Shown in pieces: positions 16,099 to 25,320 of a DNA stretch of 64,000 nt; the stretch's first letter is position 1; each line of letters opens with the position of its first letter. The position numbers were made by a program, and so were the translations under genes. The notes under the pieces are model-generated. The model was not told the origin of the DNA. It did no database searches and saw nothing but the letters and a program-made list of their open reading frames with translations. The stretch lies in assembly GCF_013387495.1 (NCBI RefSeq), contig NZ_JABZEE010000007.1:248001-312000 (forward strand). Direction: 5' to 3'. The stretch comes from Streptomyces sp. PKU-EA00015. GTDB lineage: Bacteria; Actinomycetota; Actinomycetes; Streptomycetales; Streptomycetaceae.

Positions 16099-18672
16099 AT
16101 GTCGGAGGCTGAGCAGTCGCGGGAGCCCCAGCGGGACGAGACCGAGGGGGCCGGCCTCGCCGGCAAGGGTGAGGACTCCGCCGTGGGCGCCGGGGGCGGC
16201 AGCGGCGACTCCAAGCCCGAGGACGCGGGGGAAGCGATCGGGGGAGCGGCGCGTGGCGGGACGGTGACGGCCCCTCAGAGCCGTGCGTCCGATGCCGGGG
16301 CCGGGGACGAGACGCCGTCCGGCGAGACGTCGTCAGGTGACGCGTCGTCCGATGAGGCATCGGCCGGAGAACTGTCGTCCGCCGACGTCAAGCCCTCGGA
16401 CGCCGACGTCACGGAGGGAACTGCCGCGGAGGACCCGGCGGCAGGCACGGGCGACGGCGACGCCGACGAGGTGGGCTCCGACGCGGGTGACGCTCCCGTG
16501 GCCGATGACGTGACGGCCTCGGGCGCGGCCAAGGACGTGGCCGGCACGACCACTGGCAACGGGGACGCGGCGGCCTCCGGCGCGGCCGAGGCCGGCGGTG
16601 ACCGTGACGTGTCCTCTGACAGCGCGGCCGGCAACGGCTCTCGCGACGGTGGCGCGGCAGCCACGGGTGCGGGTAAGGCCGCCTCCGGCGGCGGCGCGGC
16701 AGCCACAGATGCGGGTAAGGCCGCCTCCGGCGGTGCCGAGAGCGGCACCGGCCGTGGGGCCGCGGGGGCCGGAGTCAGGAAGGTCGCCCCCAGTGGTGCA
16801 AAGGCGCCCGAAGGGCGGTTGCTGGCCGGGCGTTACCGGCTGGGAGGCGTGCTCGGCCGCGGCGGGATGGGCACCGTGTGGCGTGCCGTCGACGAGACGC
16901 TCGGGCGCACCGTCGCCGTCAAGGAGCTGCGCTTCCCGAACGCGATCGACGAGGAGGAGAAGCGCCGGCTCATCACGCGTACGCTCCGCGAGGCCAAGGC
17001 CATCGCCCGGATCCGCAACAACAGCGCCGTCACCGTCTACGACGTCGTCGACGAGGACGACCGGCCGTGGATCGTCATGGAGCTCGTCGAGGGCAAGTCG
17101 CTCGCCGAGGTCGTGCGCGAGGACGGTGTCCTGACGCCCCGTCGCGCGGCCGAGGTCGGGCTCGCGATCCTCGACGTGCTGCGTTCCGCGCACCGCGAGG
17201 GCATCCTGCACCGCGACGTGAAGCCGTCGAACGTGCTCATCGGCAAGGACGGCCGCGTCGTCCTCACCGACTTCGGCATCGCCCAGGTCGAGGGCGACCC
17301 GTCGATCACGTCGACCGGCATGCTCGTCGGTGCCCCTTCGTACATCTCGCCCGAGCGCGCCCGCGGCCACAAGCCCGGCCCCGCCGCGGACCTGTGGTCC
17401 CTCGGCGGCCTGCTGTACGCGAGCGTCGAGGGCTGCCCCCCGTACGACAAGGGTTCGGCGATCGCGACGCTGACCGCGGTCATGACCGAGCCGCTCGACC
17501 CGCCGAAGAACGCGGGCCCGCTGGAGGAGGTCATCTACGGCCTGCTCGCCAAGGACCCGGCCCAGCGGCTCGACGACGCGGGCGCCCGCGCTCTGCTCAC
17601 CCAGGTGGTCAACGCTCCCGAGGCGCCGGTCCGGACGGCCGAGATCGAGGCCCCGGTGGAGCAGACGCGGGCCATACAGATCCCTCCGGCCCCGCCTGTT
17701 CCCCCGCCGCGCCCGGTTGCCAAGCCGAAGGACCCGGCGGCCGAGCGGCTGCGCGGGGCCCTGCGTTCCGTGCGGAACGCCGCCGCGGCGGCCAAGGTCG
17801 AGTCGAGGGCCGAGGCGGGCGTGGGGAAGAGGACCGCGACCACGGCCGGGGCGCCGGCCGCGTCCGCCGCTCCGTCCTCCGGCAGGCCCGCCCCCGTCCG
17901 CGCGCCGCTCACCGATGTGGTGCCCCGCCGCACCCTGGTGATCATCGCGGTCGTCGCCGCGCTGGTGGTGCTGTCCACCGTCCTCGTCTTCGCGTTCGGC
18001 GGCGACGACAAGGCCAACGAGGGCAAGGGCAAGGGCAAGGACACCGCCGCCTCGGCGGGTTCGACCGCGGGCGGCGACGGCAAGGCCGCGAGCGGGGGGT
18101 CGGGCGGTGTCCAGACCCCTGACAGCAGCACAGGAACGGGCGAGGAGACCACTGACGGCGGCAGTGACGGTGCGTCAGGGAGCAATGGCTCGCAGGAGAG
18201 CGGCAAGGATCGGCCCGATGACGGGACCGACGCCGGTGATGAGCAGAGCACGGTGGCCTACCGGCACGATCAGGGTTTCTCCATCGGCCTGCCTGAGGGC
18301 TGGAAGCACACCGGGACCGACAAGGCCGGAGCGCGATTCTCGGGTCCCGACGGTCAACGGCTGCTGGTGGGCTGGACAACCTCTCCGAAGAGCAACCCGG
18401 TCGCCGACTGGACAGCCCAGGAAGCGTGGATGCGGCGTGACAATTACAAGCGAGTGAGCATTGAGGCCGTCGAGTACCGGGGTTGGAAGGCGGCCGACTG
18501 GGAGTTCACGTTCACCGAAGGAGGAACGAAGTACCGGTCTGTGGACCGGGGCTTCGTGGTGCGTCGGGACCTCGGCTACGGGATCATGTTCACTGCTCGC
18601 GATGCCGGCTGGGCGGAAGCCGACGTGACGCTCCAGACCTTCTTCAAGACCTTCCAGCCGAAGGCCGGCTGA
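16099..18672 (+). CDS. Transmembrane Ser/Thr protein kinase
   Basis: PknB-type receptor kinase of 857 residues from the ATG at 16099. Residues 1-235 are an acidic, Ala/Gly/Ser-rich disordered extension with a duplicated block (GKAASGG repeats near 16670-16735). The kinase domain follows (about 240-510) with GRGGMGTVW, catalytic VAVKEL, HRDVKPSNV and DFGIAQ all intact. After a proline-rich linker there is one membrane helix (about 611-633). The extracellular part includes a 140-residue C-terminal module (YRHDQGFSIGLPEGWK to the end) shared with the next two kinase-like proteins. Cytosolic phosphorylation of unknown targets in response to an outside cue is the likely role. Confidence 0.92.
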   Translation: MSEAEQSREPQRDETEGAGLAGKGEDSAVGAGGGSGDSKPEDAGEAIGGAARGGTVTAPQSRASDAGAGDETPSGETSSGDASSDEASAGELSSADVKPSDADVTEGTAAEDPAAGTGDGDADEVGSDAGDAPVADDVTASGAAKDVAGTTTGNGDAAASGAAEAGGDRDVSSDSAAGNGSRDGGAAATGAGKAASGGGAAATDAGKAASGGAESGTGRGAAGAGVRKVAPSGAKAPEGRLLAGRYRLGGVLGRGGMGTVWRAVDETLGRTVAVKELRFPNAIDEEEKRRLITRTLREAKAIARIRNNSAVTVYDVVDEDDRPWIVMELVEGKSLAEVVREDGVLTPRRAAEVGLAILDVLRSAHREGILHRDVKPSNVLIGKDGRVVLTDFGIAQVEGDPSITSTGMLVGAPSYISPERARGHKPGPAADLWSLGGLLYASVEGCPPYDKGSAIATLTAVMTEPLDPPKNAGPLEEVIYGLLAKDPAQRLDDAGARALLTQVVNAPEAPVRTAEIEAPVEQTRAIQIPPAPPVPPPRPVAKPKDPAAERLRGALRSVRNAAAAAKVESRAEAGVGKRTATTAGAPAASAAPSSGRPAPVRAPLTDVVPRRTLVIIAVVAALVVLSTVLVFAFGGDDKANEGKGKGKDTAASAGSTAGGDGKAASGGSGGVQTPDSSTGTGEETTDGGSDGASGSNGSQESGKDRPDDGTDAGDEQSTVAYRHDQGFSIGLPEGWKHTGTDKAGARFSGPDGQRLLVGWTTSPKSNPVADWTAQEAWMRRDNYKRVSIEAVEYRGWKAADWEFTFTEGGTKYRSVDRGFVVRRDLGYGIMFTARDAGWAEADVTLQTFFKTFQPKAG

Positions 18673-18694
18673 GCGGTTTCCGAGACCTCCTGCT

Positions 18695-18729
18695 CCGCGG
18701 TGATCATGAATTTTTCATGATCACCGCGG
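18695..18729. terminator. Perfect 16-bp palindromic bidirectional terminator
   Basis: CCGCGGTGATCATGAA (18695-18710), a TTT loop and its exact reverse complement (18714-18729) form a 16-bp stem between two convergent genes. It is placed so that the stop codon (18704-18706) and last codons of the minus-strand gene lie inside the stem. Confidence 0.8.
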
Positions 18730-19699
18730 CGGCATCGGTCATGGCCCTCTGGCTGTCCGCCAGCCGCGCGAGGCTGGGCCGATGCTTCTCGATCATCTCG
18801 CTCTGGAGGGAACTCTCCACGGAGTTCCATGTCCTGAGCAGGCCGACGCGGAATTTGCAGGTGACGTCTGCGCGCGCCACGGAGCGTTCGTAGTCGTCGA
18901 CCGCGGGATCTGCGAAACGGGGATCGTCCGTGACGGTAAGGGGCGACTGATAAGAGTGTCCGGACTCCTTCATGCACCGTGACCACTCGGCGAAGGCATC
19001 GACCACGCGGTTGTCCTGAGTGGATGCCTCGTGACTGTCGAAATCTATGCGCTGAGCCAGTTCTCGGCCGGGGTGTCCTTCGTGATCGCCGTAAACGCGC
19101 CGCTTGGCCTCGCCGTAGCAGCCTTCGGCCGGTACGGGCATGCCCTTGTACTCTTCGAGTGGCTGCCCCTGCGGCGTCCTGCCCGACAGCAGCATGGCTT
19201 GCGTGACATCCGGTTGGGGGAGCTGCGCGACGGGGACGGCCGGGTCGTCGGGCCACTGGTAGCCGTTCTCCGCGGCTGAGCGGATGTCGGTCAGCCCGTA
19301 CCGCCTGCTTGCTTCTGCCTTCCCGACGTGTGCCCTGTCGACCCGGTCGGGCAGCGGAGCCACGCCGAATCGTCGAACGCAGGACTCCTGCACCCGGATC
19401 TCCGCTCTCCTCAGGAGAAGCGTTTCCGCTTGGTCGAGCGCGTACTTGTCGAGCGGCAGCGTGAAGGTGAAAGGTGCGTTCCGGCCGGCACCATTGTCCG
19501 TAACGCCGGGCGAGGCGCTTCCTGTGGAGCCGTCGGCGGAACGCGGGGACGGCGACGGGGCGCTGTTCGCAGCGGTGAAGCAGAGGAAGGCTGCTGCCGA
19601 GAGTCCGAGCAGCGAAATGCCCACTCCGAGGGGCGAGGTGATCTTCCTTTTCACGGACGGGCTTCTCAACTTCCTCAACTTCCGTGACCGCGACGGCAC
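18704..19699 (-). CDS. Secreted or membrane-anchored protein, function unknown
   Basis: 331 residues; not recognised as a named family. After a basic N-terminus, residues about 24-45 (SPLGVGISLLGLSAAAFLCF) form a signal peptide or anchor, followed by a Ser/Pro-rich stretch and a soluble domain. That domain has scattered cysteines (RVQESCVRRFG, VPAEGCYGEAKRR, WSRCMKESGHSY, VTCKFRV). Proteins of this look are frequent in Streptomyces and are assumed to be extracytoplasmic. The start used is the GTG at 19699; a GTG at 19654 with GAGAAG upstream is an alternative. It lies 29 nt downstream of the I36-like gene and probably shares its mRNA. Confidence 0.75.
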   Translation of the reverse strand: MPSRSRKLRKLRSPSVKRKITSPLGVGISLLGLSAAAFLCFTAANSAPSPSPRSADGSTGSASPGVTDNGAGRNAPFTFTLPLDKYALDQAETLLLRRAEIRVQESCVRRFGVAPLPDRVDRAHVGKAEASRRYGLTDIRSAAENGYQWPDDPAVPVAQLPQPDVTQAMLLSGRTPQGQPLEEYKGMPVPAEGCYGEAKRRVYGDHEGHPGRELAQRIDFDSHEASTQDNRVVDAFAEWSRCMKESGHSYQSPLTVTDDPRFADPAVDDYERSVARADVTCKFRVGLLRTWNSVESSLQSEMIEKHRPSLARLADSQRAMTDAAAVIMKNS

Positions 19700-19728
19700 T
19701 TCCGTTCCGTCACGGTCCGGCTGCGTGG

Positions 19729-20190
19729 CTACCAGTTGTAACAGGTGCTGGGGTGGTCACCCCAGAGACCGGACACGATCTTCACGGAAGCATTCTCGTT
19801 GTACGTCCGTACCAGGCGGGGCGCCCACTTGATCTGGTTCTCGGACCCCTGGAGCTTGTCGCACGGACCGCCGTAACCGCTGCGGTAGAAGACGGTGCCC
19901 GATGACGCGTAGAAGTTGTTGTCGGCTCGGAACGAGGCCGAGGCCGCGTTGTTCTTCACGTACTGCCCCTGTCCCGCGCCCGGCGCCGTGTACTTGTACC
20001 CGGCCAGGTTGGAGATGCTGGTGGTCGTGAGGAAGCTCGAACCCCTGTTCTCACTGTTGAAGTAGAGCCATAGGCAAGCGTCGTTCGTGCTGCAGGAGGC
20101 GGCAGCGGCAGGCGTGGCACCGGCGAGACCGATGGCCGCAGCGAGCGCGAGCCCTCCGGTGACGGCCCCTGCACGGAGCAGTCTCTTCAT
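19729..20190 (-). CDS. Secreted peptidase inhibitor I36-like protein
   Basis: 153-residue exported protein. A typical signal peptide (residues 1-30, ending in PAAAA) precedes a small beta/gamma-crystallin-like domain of the kind found in Streptomyces metalloproteinase inhibitor SMPI (peptidase inhibitor family I36). Signatures are CLWLYFNSENRGSSF and FRADNNFYASSGTVFYRSGYGG, plus paired cysteines. Inhibition of proteases is inferred from the family; some members only bind calcium or protect the wall. ATG start at 20190 with a weak upstream AAAGGAGT-like site. Upstream gene of an apparent two-gene operon. Confidence 0.8.
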   Translation of the reverse strand: MKRLLRAGAVTGGLALAAAIGLAGATPAAAASCSTNDACLWLYFNSENRGSSFLTTTSISNLAGYKYTAPGAGQGQYVKNNAASASFRADNNFYASSGTVFYRSGYGGPCDKLQGSENQIKWAPRLVRTYNENASVKIVSGLWGDHPSTCYNW

Positions 20191-20512
20191 TGTCCCTCGA
20201 TTCGAAAAGGAGTTCGGGATCGGCAGTCTAGGGGACGCCCGACTGCTGGTTGGCCGGTATTTCGACGAGCTGACGAGATGTCATGTGACCTTCGTGACAA
20301 GGTGCTTGGGTCGGCCGGGACCGGAGGCCGCAGGTCCGGCAGCCGTACTCCGGCGGCGGTGGCGAGGTTCACTCGGCAAGGACGGGCTTGGCCACGTATC
20401 GTGAGAACGTGCGGACAGTACGGAGCCCCGAAGGGCCGTCGAGCGACCGAATGTGACGGCTTGGTGCGGGTTGACCGGAGCGGCCGGGGACACCGCGCTG
20501 TGGGGAGGCGTC
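20191..20512. other. Divergent intergenic region, I36-like / pseudokinase
   Basis: 322 bp without a gene between divergently transcribed genes. It must hold promoters for both, but I find no clear -35/-10 pair, palindrome or repeat. GGGGAGG just before the GTG at 20513 decides the start of the pseudokinase. Confidence 0.4.
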
Positions 20513-23347
20513 GTGGAGGACTATGCGGGAAGGGTGCTCGCCGACCGCTACCGCCTGCCGTTGCCGCCCTCCGACGCGTTCGAGCCGGCCGAGACGCGCG
20601 CCTTCGACACGTACAGCGGCCATGAAGTGCTGGTGCGGCAGGTGCCGTTGCCGGAGGTCGTGGACGCGGAGGTGGTGGACGGCGACGGGCTCGCAGGCGC
20701 CGCCGTGCCCCGGCGAATACCGGCGCGGGCGACCCGGCGGCCCACGGACCCGGCCGTGCTCCGGGCCGTCGAGGCCGCGCAGGCGGCGGCTCAGATCCCC
20801 GACCATCCGCGCCTCGACCAGGTCTTCGACGTCTTCGCCGAGGACGGCTCGCTCTGGATCGTGAGCGAGCTCGTCGGCGCCCGCCCGCTCGCCGCCCTTC
20901 TCGCCGAGAAGCCGCTCAGCCCGTACCGCGCGGCCGAGGTGGCGTCCGACGTGCTCACCGCGCTCCGCGTGCTGCACGCCCACGGCTGGACCCACCGGAA
21001 CATCACCGTGCGCACCGTCCTCGTCTGCGACGACGGCCGCGTGGTGCTCACCGGCCTGGCCTCCGGAGCGGCCGAGGAGGCGCTCTGCGGGTACGCGCCG
21101 GTCCCCGAACCGCCGGGTTCCGGCCCGGACGGTCCAGAGGCCGGTTTCGACGGCCCCGGCTCCGGTCACGACCTCGCGGGCGCCCCGGAGGGGACCGGCG
21201 CAGAGCTGGTGCCGCGGCCGCGGGTGGGCGGCGCACCGGACGGCCCGGCTGCCCTGGAGCCCGCCCGGTCCGCGTTGCCCCGCCAGGCAGGCACGGACAC
21301 CGGCCAGGTCCCCGACGTACGAGCCGCCAGGGCGGGCGCCATCGCGGCCTACCGCGCGGGCGCCCGCGCGGCGGCCCGCGTCCATGACGGCCAGGCGCGC
21401 GACAACGGGCGGGACACGGGCGGCGCCGACGACGACCGCCCCGTGCAGGACGGCCTCGACCCCGACTGGTGGGCCCGTCGCCCGGGCGAAAGCACGGACT
21501 TCGGCGCCGGAGACGAGGCAACGGCCTACGACGACGCCGGCCAGGGCGGGGCATCCGCGTACGACGACGCCGGCCACGACGAGGCATCCGCGTACGACGA
21601 CGACTACGACGACTACGAGGACGGGCCCGGCAGCGCCCGCCTCGCCGGGACCTGGCACGACGCTCCGCTCCCCGGCCGTGACGGCCCTGGCCCTCTGTCC
21701 GCGGGCGGCAGCCGTCACGCGCTGCCCGCGGCGCGCCCCGCCCAGGAGACCTTGCGGAACGACCCGTACCGCGAGGACCCCTACGGCGTGCGCCAGGCGG
21801 CGGCCGGTCACGGGCGTCCGGACGGCGGCGCCCACGGAGCCCGTCCCGCGCTGCCGGCCGCCCGCCCGGACAGCGCGGCGACGGGCAGCTGGAACCGCGG
21901 CGGTGGCGGCGGGGACGCCCTGCGCGCCGACGCCCAGCGCCGTCCGATCCCCGCCGGGGGCTCCCCGGCGCCCGCGTCCGACCGCTGGGACGACGTCGTG
22001 GCGGGCGGCGACGCCGCCCCTGTCTTCCGCGGCCCGACCACGCCGCTGGCGGCCGAGCGTGCCCGCCAGGCGCGGATCGCCGTCGTCGGCGCGGTCACCG
22101 AGCGGTGGGCCCCCGAGCAGGCCGGACCGGTCCACGAGAACTGGCAGCTGGCTGCCCCCGTCGGACCCGCCACGGACCTGTGGGCGCTCGGCGCGCTGCT
22201 CTTCCGGGCCGTCCAGGGCCATGCCCCGTACCCCGAGGAGAGCGCCGCCGAGCTGGTCCAGCTCGTGTGCGCGGAGCCGCCCGCGTTCGCGGAGGAGTGC
22301 GGCCCGCTGCGTCCGGTCGTCGAATCGCTGCTGCGTCAGGACCCCACCGACCGGCCCGACTTCGAGGAGCTGCGCGGCTGGCTGCGGTCCCTGGTGCGCT
22401 CCGCGCCGGAGCCCGAGGCGGGCATGGGCGTCGTTCCGCTCCCCGCGGGCCCGGTGGACGCCTCGCGCCTGCCGGTGGTACGGCGGCGGGGCGAGCTGGT
22501 GCGCAGGCGCCGGTCCGGCGGCCGGGAGGCGGCGCACGGCCGGCACCGGCAGCAGGGACCGAGGGGCGGTGTCCGTCCGGGGCGGGTCGAGCGCCGGGAC
22601 CACCAGGTGCGTCCGGAGCGGCAGCCGTACGGCGGTCGGGCGCGCGCGCCGCGTGCCCTGGGCCGCACCTTGCTGCTGCTGATCCTGCTCGCCGTGGTGG
22701 CGGCCGTCGCGTACGCGTTCCTGTTCATGCCCGAAGCCGGCTCCGGGGAGCCGGACCAGGGCGCCGGCCGCGCGGCGGGTGCGGGGCCGAGCCCGGGGCG
22801 GACGGGCGGTGACGGGGAGGGCGGTCAGGGGCCCTCGCCGAGCGGGAGCCCCGGCGCGCAGCAGCCGCAGACGTCGGCACCGGCCGCGAACCTGCCCGAC
22901 GGCTACGTGCTGCGCGAGGACCCCGAGGGCTTCCGGCTCGCCGTCGACGAGGACTGGCAGCGCAGGCCGATCAACGACGCCGGTCAAGTGCGTTACACAG
23001 ATGGCGACTTCACGCTGATCGTGGTGCCCGGCCGGGACCGGGTGAGCACCAGCGGCGACGATCCGCTGGTCTACCAGCGCGACAAGGAGCGGGAGCTTCA
23101 GCCGTTCCGGGACTCGTCGTGGGCCAGTGCGAGCGGACTGCGCCGCATCGACGTGGGGCAGCAGTCGATGGCGGAGGGCCAGTTCACCTGGCAGGACAGC
23201 ACCGGCCGCGAGGTGTTCGTCCGCAACCTCGCGCTGATCGTCGGCGACAGCTATCACGTGATCCAGGTGATCGGACCCGCCGACCGGCGGGACCGGGTCA
23301 CCGAGATCCATCAGCAGGCCACGGCCACGTACCGTGTCACGCGCTGA
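20513..23347 (+). CDS. Transmembrane pseudokinase with split kinase domain
   Basis: 944 residues from the GTG at 20513 (GGGGAGG upstream). The N-lobe and hinge are recognisable (DGSLWIVSELVGARPLAALL), but all three catalytic signatures are lost. The VAIK lysine is arginine (VLVRQV, near residue 40), HRD reads HRN (WTHRNITVRTVLV, near 160) and DFG reads TGL (VVLTGLASG, near 180). About 350 disordered residues then separate this from the C-lobe (ATDLWALGALLFRAVQGHAPYP, near 553). One membrane helix (about 716-738) leads to an extracellular domain like those of the neighbouring kinases (GYVLREDPEGFRLAVDEDW). It may act as a scaffold or allosteric partner for the flanking active kinases. Confidence 0.9.
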   Translation: MEDYAGRVLADRYRLPLPPSDAFEPAETRAFDTYSGHEVLVRQVPLPEVVDAEVVDGDGLAGAAVPRRIPARATRRPTDPAVLRAVEAAQAAAQIPDHPRLDQVFDVFAEDGSLWIVSELVGARPLAALLAEKPLSPYRAAEVASDVLTALRVLHAHGWTHRNITVRTVLVCDDGRVVLTGLASGAAEEALCGYAPVPEPPGSGPDGPEAGFDGPGSGHDLAGAPEGTGAELVPRPRVGGAPDGPAALEPARSALPRQAGTDTGQVPDVRAARAGAIAAYRAGARAAARVHDGQARDNGRDTGGADDDRPVQDGLDPDWWARRPGESTDFGAGDEATAYDDAGQGGASAYDDAGHDEASAYDDDYDDYEDGPGSARLAGTWHDAPLPGRDGPGPLSAGGSRHALPAARPAQETLRNDPYREDPYGVRQAAAGHGRPDGGAHGARPALPAARPDSAATGSWNRGGGGGDALRADAQRRPIPAGGSPAPASDRWDDVVAGGDAAPVFRGPTTPLAAERARQARIAVVGAVTERWAPEQAGPVHENWQLAAPVGPATDLWALGALLFRAVQGHAPYPEESAAELVQLVCAEPPAFAEECGPLRPVVESLLRQDPTDRPDFEELRGWLRSLVRSAPEPEAGMGVVPLPAGPVDASRLPVVRRRGELVRRRRSGGREAAHGRHRQQGPRGGVRPGRVERRDHQVRPERQPYGGRARAPRALGRTLLLLILLAVVAAVAYAFLFMPEAGSGEPDQGAGRAAGAGPSPGRTGGDGEGGQGPSPSGSPGAQQPQTSAPAANLPDGYVLREDPEGFRLAVDEDWQRRPINDAGQVRYTDGDFTLIVVPGRDRVSTSGDDPLVYQRDKERELQPFRDSSWASASGLRRIDVGQQSMAEGQFTWQDSTGREVFVRNLALIVGDSYHVIQVIGPADRRDRVTEIHQQATATYRVTR

Positions 23348-23540
23348 GTCGCGGCCCGCCGTCAACCGCCCTGCCGGGCCTCGCGGTTCCGCCCGAACCA
23401 CCCCGAACCGGCCGCTGCGTCACGGAGCGTGACGCCTCGGCAGCTCACCACGCATCACAGTGCGGTCACTTGAGCGAACCTCGGTTCCACGCGCGTACCA
23501 ACCCTCCGTAACCTGTCAATCCTAAGAACGGGGCGGGTAC

Positions 23541-25136
23541 GTGGAACACACACACAGCACAGGCGCCGGTCTGCTGCTTGCCGGGCGCTACCGGCTCGGC
23601 GAGACCATCGGCCGCGGCGGCATGGGCAAAGTCTGGCGCGCGCATGACGAGGTGTTGCACAGAGTAGTCGCCGTCAAGGAACTGACGGCGGGTCTGTACG
23701 TCTCCGAGGCCGACCGGATCGTGCTGCACGCCCGGACCCAGAAGGAGGCCCGCGCGGCGGCGCGCATCAGCCATCCCGGAGTCGTCACGGTCCATGACGT
23801 TCTGGAACACGACGCCCGACCCTGGATCGTCATGCAGTACGTCGACGGTCCGTCACTCGCCGACGCCGCCAAGGAGCCCGGCCGCATCGACGAGCGGGAG
23901 GCCGCCCGGATCGGGCTGCACGTCCTGGGCGCGCTCGGCGCCGCGCATGCCGCCGGGGTGCTCCACCGGGACATCAAGCCCGCCAACGTGCTGCTGGGCC
24001 GTGACGGCCGGGCGATGATCACCGACTTCGGGATCGCGGCGATCGAGGGCGACTCGACGATCACCAGGACGGGCGAGATCGTCGGCTCGATCGACTTCCT
24101 GGCTCCCGAGCGGGTCCGCGGCCACGACCCGGGCCCGGCGTCCGACCTGTGGTCGCTGGGCGCGACGCTGTACACGGCGCTGGAGGGGCGGTCGCCGTTC
24201 CGCCGCTCGTCGCCGCTGGCGACGATGCAGGCCGTGGTGGACGACGAGCCGCCCGCGCCCCTGCGGGCGGGCCGCCTCGCACCCGTGATCACGGCGCTGC
24301 TCCACAAGGACCCGGCGGCCCGCCCCTCGGCGGCCGAGGCCGAGCGGATGCTGACGGAGGCCATGGAGGGCCGGGAGCCGGCCGTGCCGGCGCGGGTGCC
24401 GACGCAGCGGGTGACCCAGCGGCTGCCGCTGGGGGGATACCCGGCCTCCGGCGCGGGCGCGGGCACGGCGGGTTCCGGCACGGTCCTGGCGGCGGCGCCC
24501 GGCGCGGGCCCCGTCCGGCCGCGGCGCGGTCCGCGGCTGCGCTCGCTCGCCGTCGTCGTCGTCCTCGCGGCGCTGATCGGCGGGGGAGCCGGCCTCGCCG
24601 CGATGAAGTACGCGGACCGGGGCGGCGTTCAGGACAGGACCGCGGACAGCGGGCCCACCGGGCAGGCCCGGGGGTCGGACGTTCCGGACGGCTGGGAGCG
24701 CGTCGAGGACCCGCGGGGATTCAGCCTCTGGGTGCCCAAGGGCTGGAAGCGCCAGGCCGACGGCGACCAGATCGACTACACGCCGGACAACGGCCGCCAC
24801 CGCATCCGGATCAGCGTCGACCCGTCCCCGGACTTCGAGAACCCCTACATGCACATGCTCGACATGGAGCAGAGGCTGGAGAAGCGCCTGCCGGACTACC
24901 GCCGGGTGAAGCTGCGTCCCAACACCTTCCGCGACCAGACGCAGTCCGCGCTGTGGGAGTTCACCTGGACCGAGCGGACGGAGCACCCCGGGCCCCGGCG
25001 CGCCATCGACCAGATGTACTACGAGGACGACGGCGCCGAGTACGCCCTCTACATGTCCGGCCCGGCGAAGGACTGGGCCGTGACGCGCGAGCAGTTCGAC
25101 ACGATGCTCAGGGGCTGGCGGCCGCCCCCGAACTGA
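23541..25136 (+). CDS. Transmembrane Ser/Thr protein kinase
   Basis: PknB-type kinase of 531 residues. The catalytic domain fills residues 14-280 with GRGGMGKVW, VAVKEL, VLHRDIKPANVLL and DFGIAAIEG intact. A short linker carries possible phospho-threonines (VPTQRVTQR). One membrane helix lies at about 334-354. The extracellular domain (WERVEDPRGFSLWVPKGWK to the end) is homologous in outline to the C-terminal modules of the two preceding proteins. The GTG at 23541 gives a compact N-terminus just ahead of the glycine loop. It probably works with the adjacent pseudokinase; a shared promoter is not proven. Confidence 0.93.
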   Translation: MEHTHSTGAGLLLAGRYRLGETIGRGGMGKVWRAHDEVLHRVVAVKELTAGLYVSEADRIVLHARTQKEARAAARISHPGVVTVHDVLEHDARPWIVMQYVDGPSLADAAKEPGRIDEREAARIGLHVLGALGAAHAAGVLHRDIKPANVLLGRDGRAMITDFGIAAIEGDSTITRTGEIVGSIDFLAPERVRGHDPGPASDLWSLGATLYTALEGRSPFRRSSPLATMQAVVDDEPPAPLRAGRLAPVITALLHKDPAARPSAAEAERMLTEAMEGREPAVPARVPTQRVTQRLPLGGYPASGAGAGTAGSGTVLAAAPGAGPVRPRRGPRLRSLAVVVVLAALIGGGAGLAAMKYADRGGVQDRTADSGPTGQARGSDVPDGWERVEDPRGFSLWVPKGWKRQADGDQIDYTPDNGRHRIRISVDPSPDFENPYMHMLDMEQRLEKRLPDYRRVKLRPNTFRDQTQSALWEFTWTERTEHPGPRRAIDQMYYEDDGAEYALYMSGPAKDWAVTREQFDTMLRGWRPPPN

Positions 25137-25320
25137 CGTCCGGGCGGTCGTCCGCGGAGGTCCGTACTACGGCTTCATCACGCTGCCGACCCCTGCCCCA
25201 CCATGACAAGCCCCTGATCAGGGCTTATCCGCCAGTGATCGCTGGCGCAATCGTGGGGCCCGGTGAAAAGCCGTTACCGACGGGTACCCAAAGTGCCCGC
25301 CGCCGCATACTCTCGCCCCC

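Noticed and set aside
16670..16735. Duplicated Gly/Ala/Lys coding block in the kinase extension considered as a mobile-element scar
   Set aside because: It is in frame, low in complexity and lacks target duplications; internal slippage explains it.
25208..25246. Small inverted repeats (AAGCCC/GGGCTT; GCCAG/CTGGC) after the third kinase
   Set aside because: Stems of five or six bases are too short to call a terminator or operator with confidence in such GC-rich DNA.
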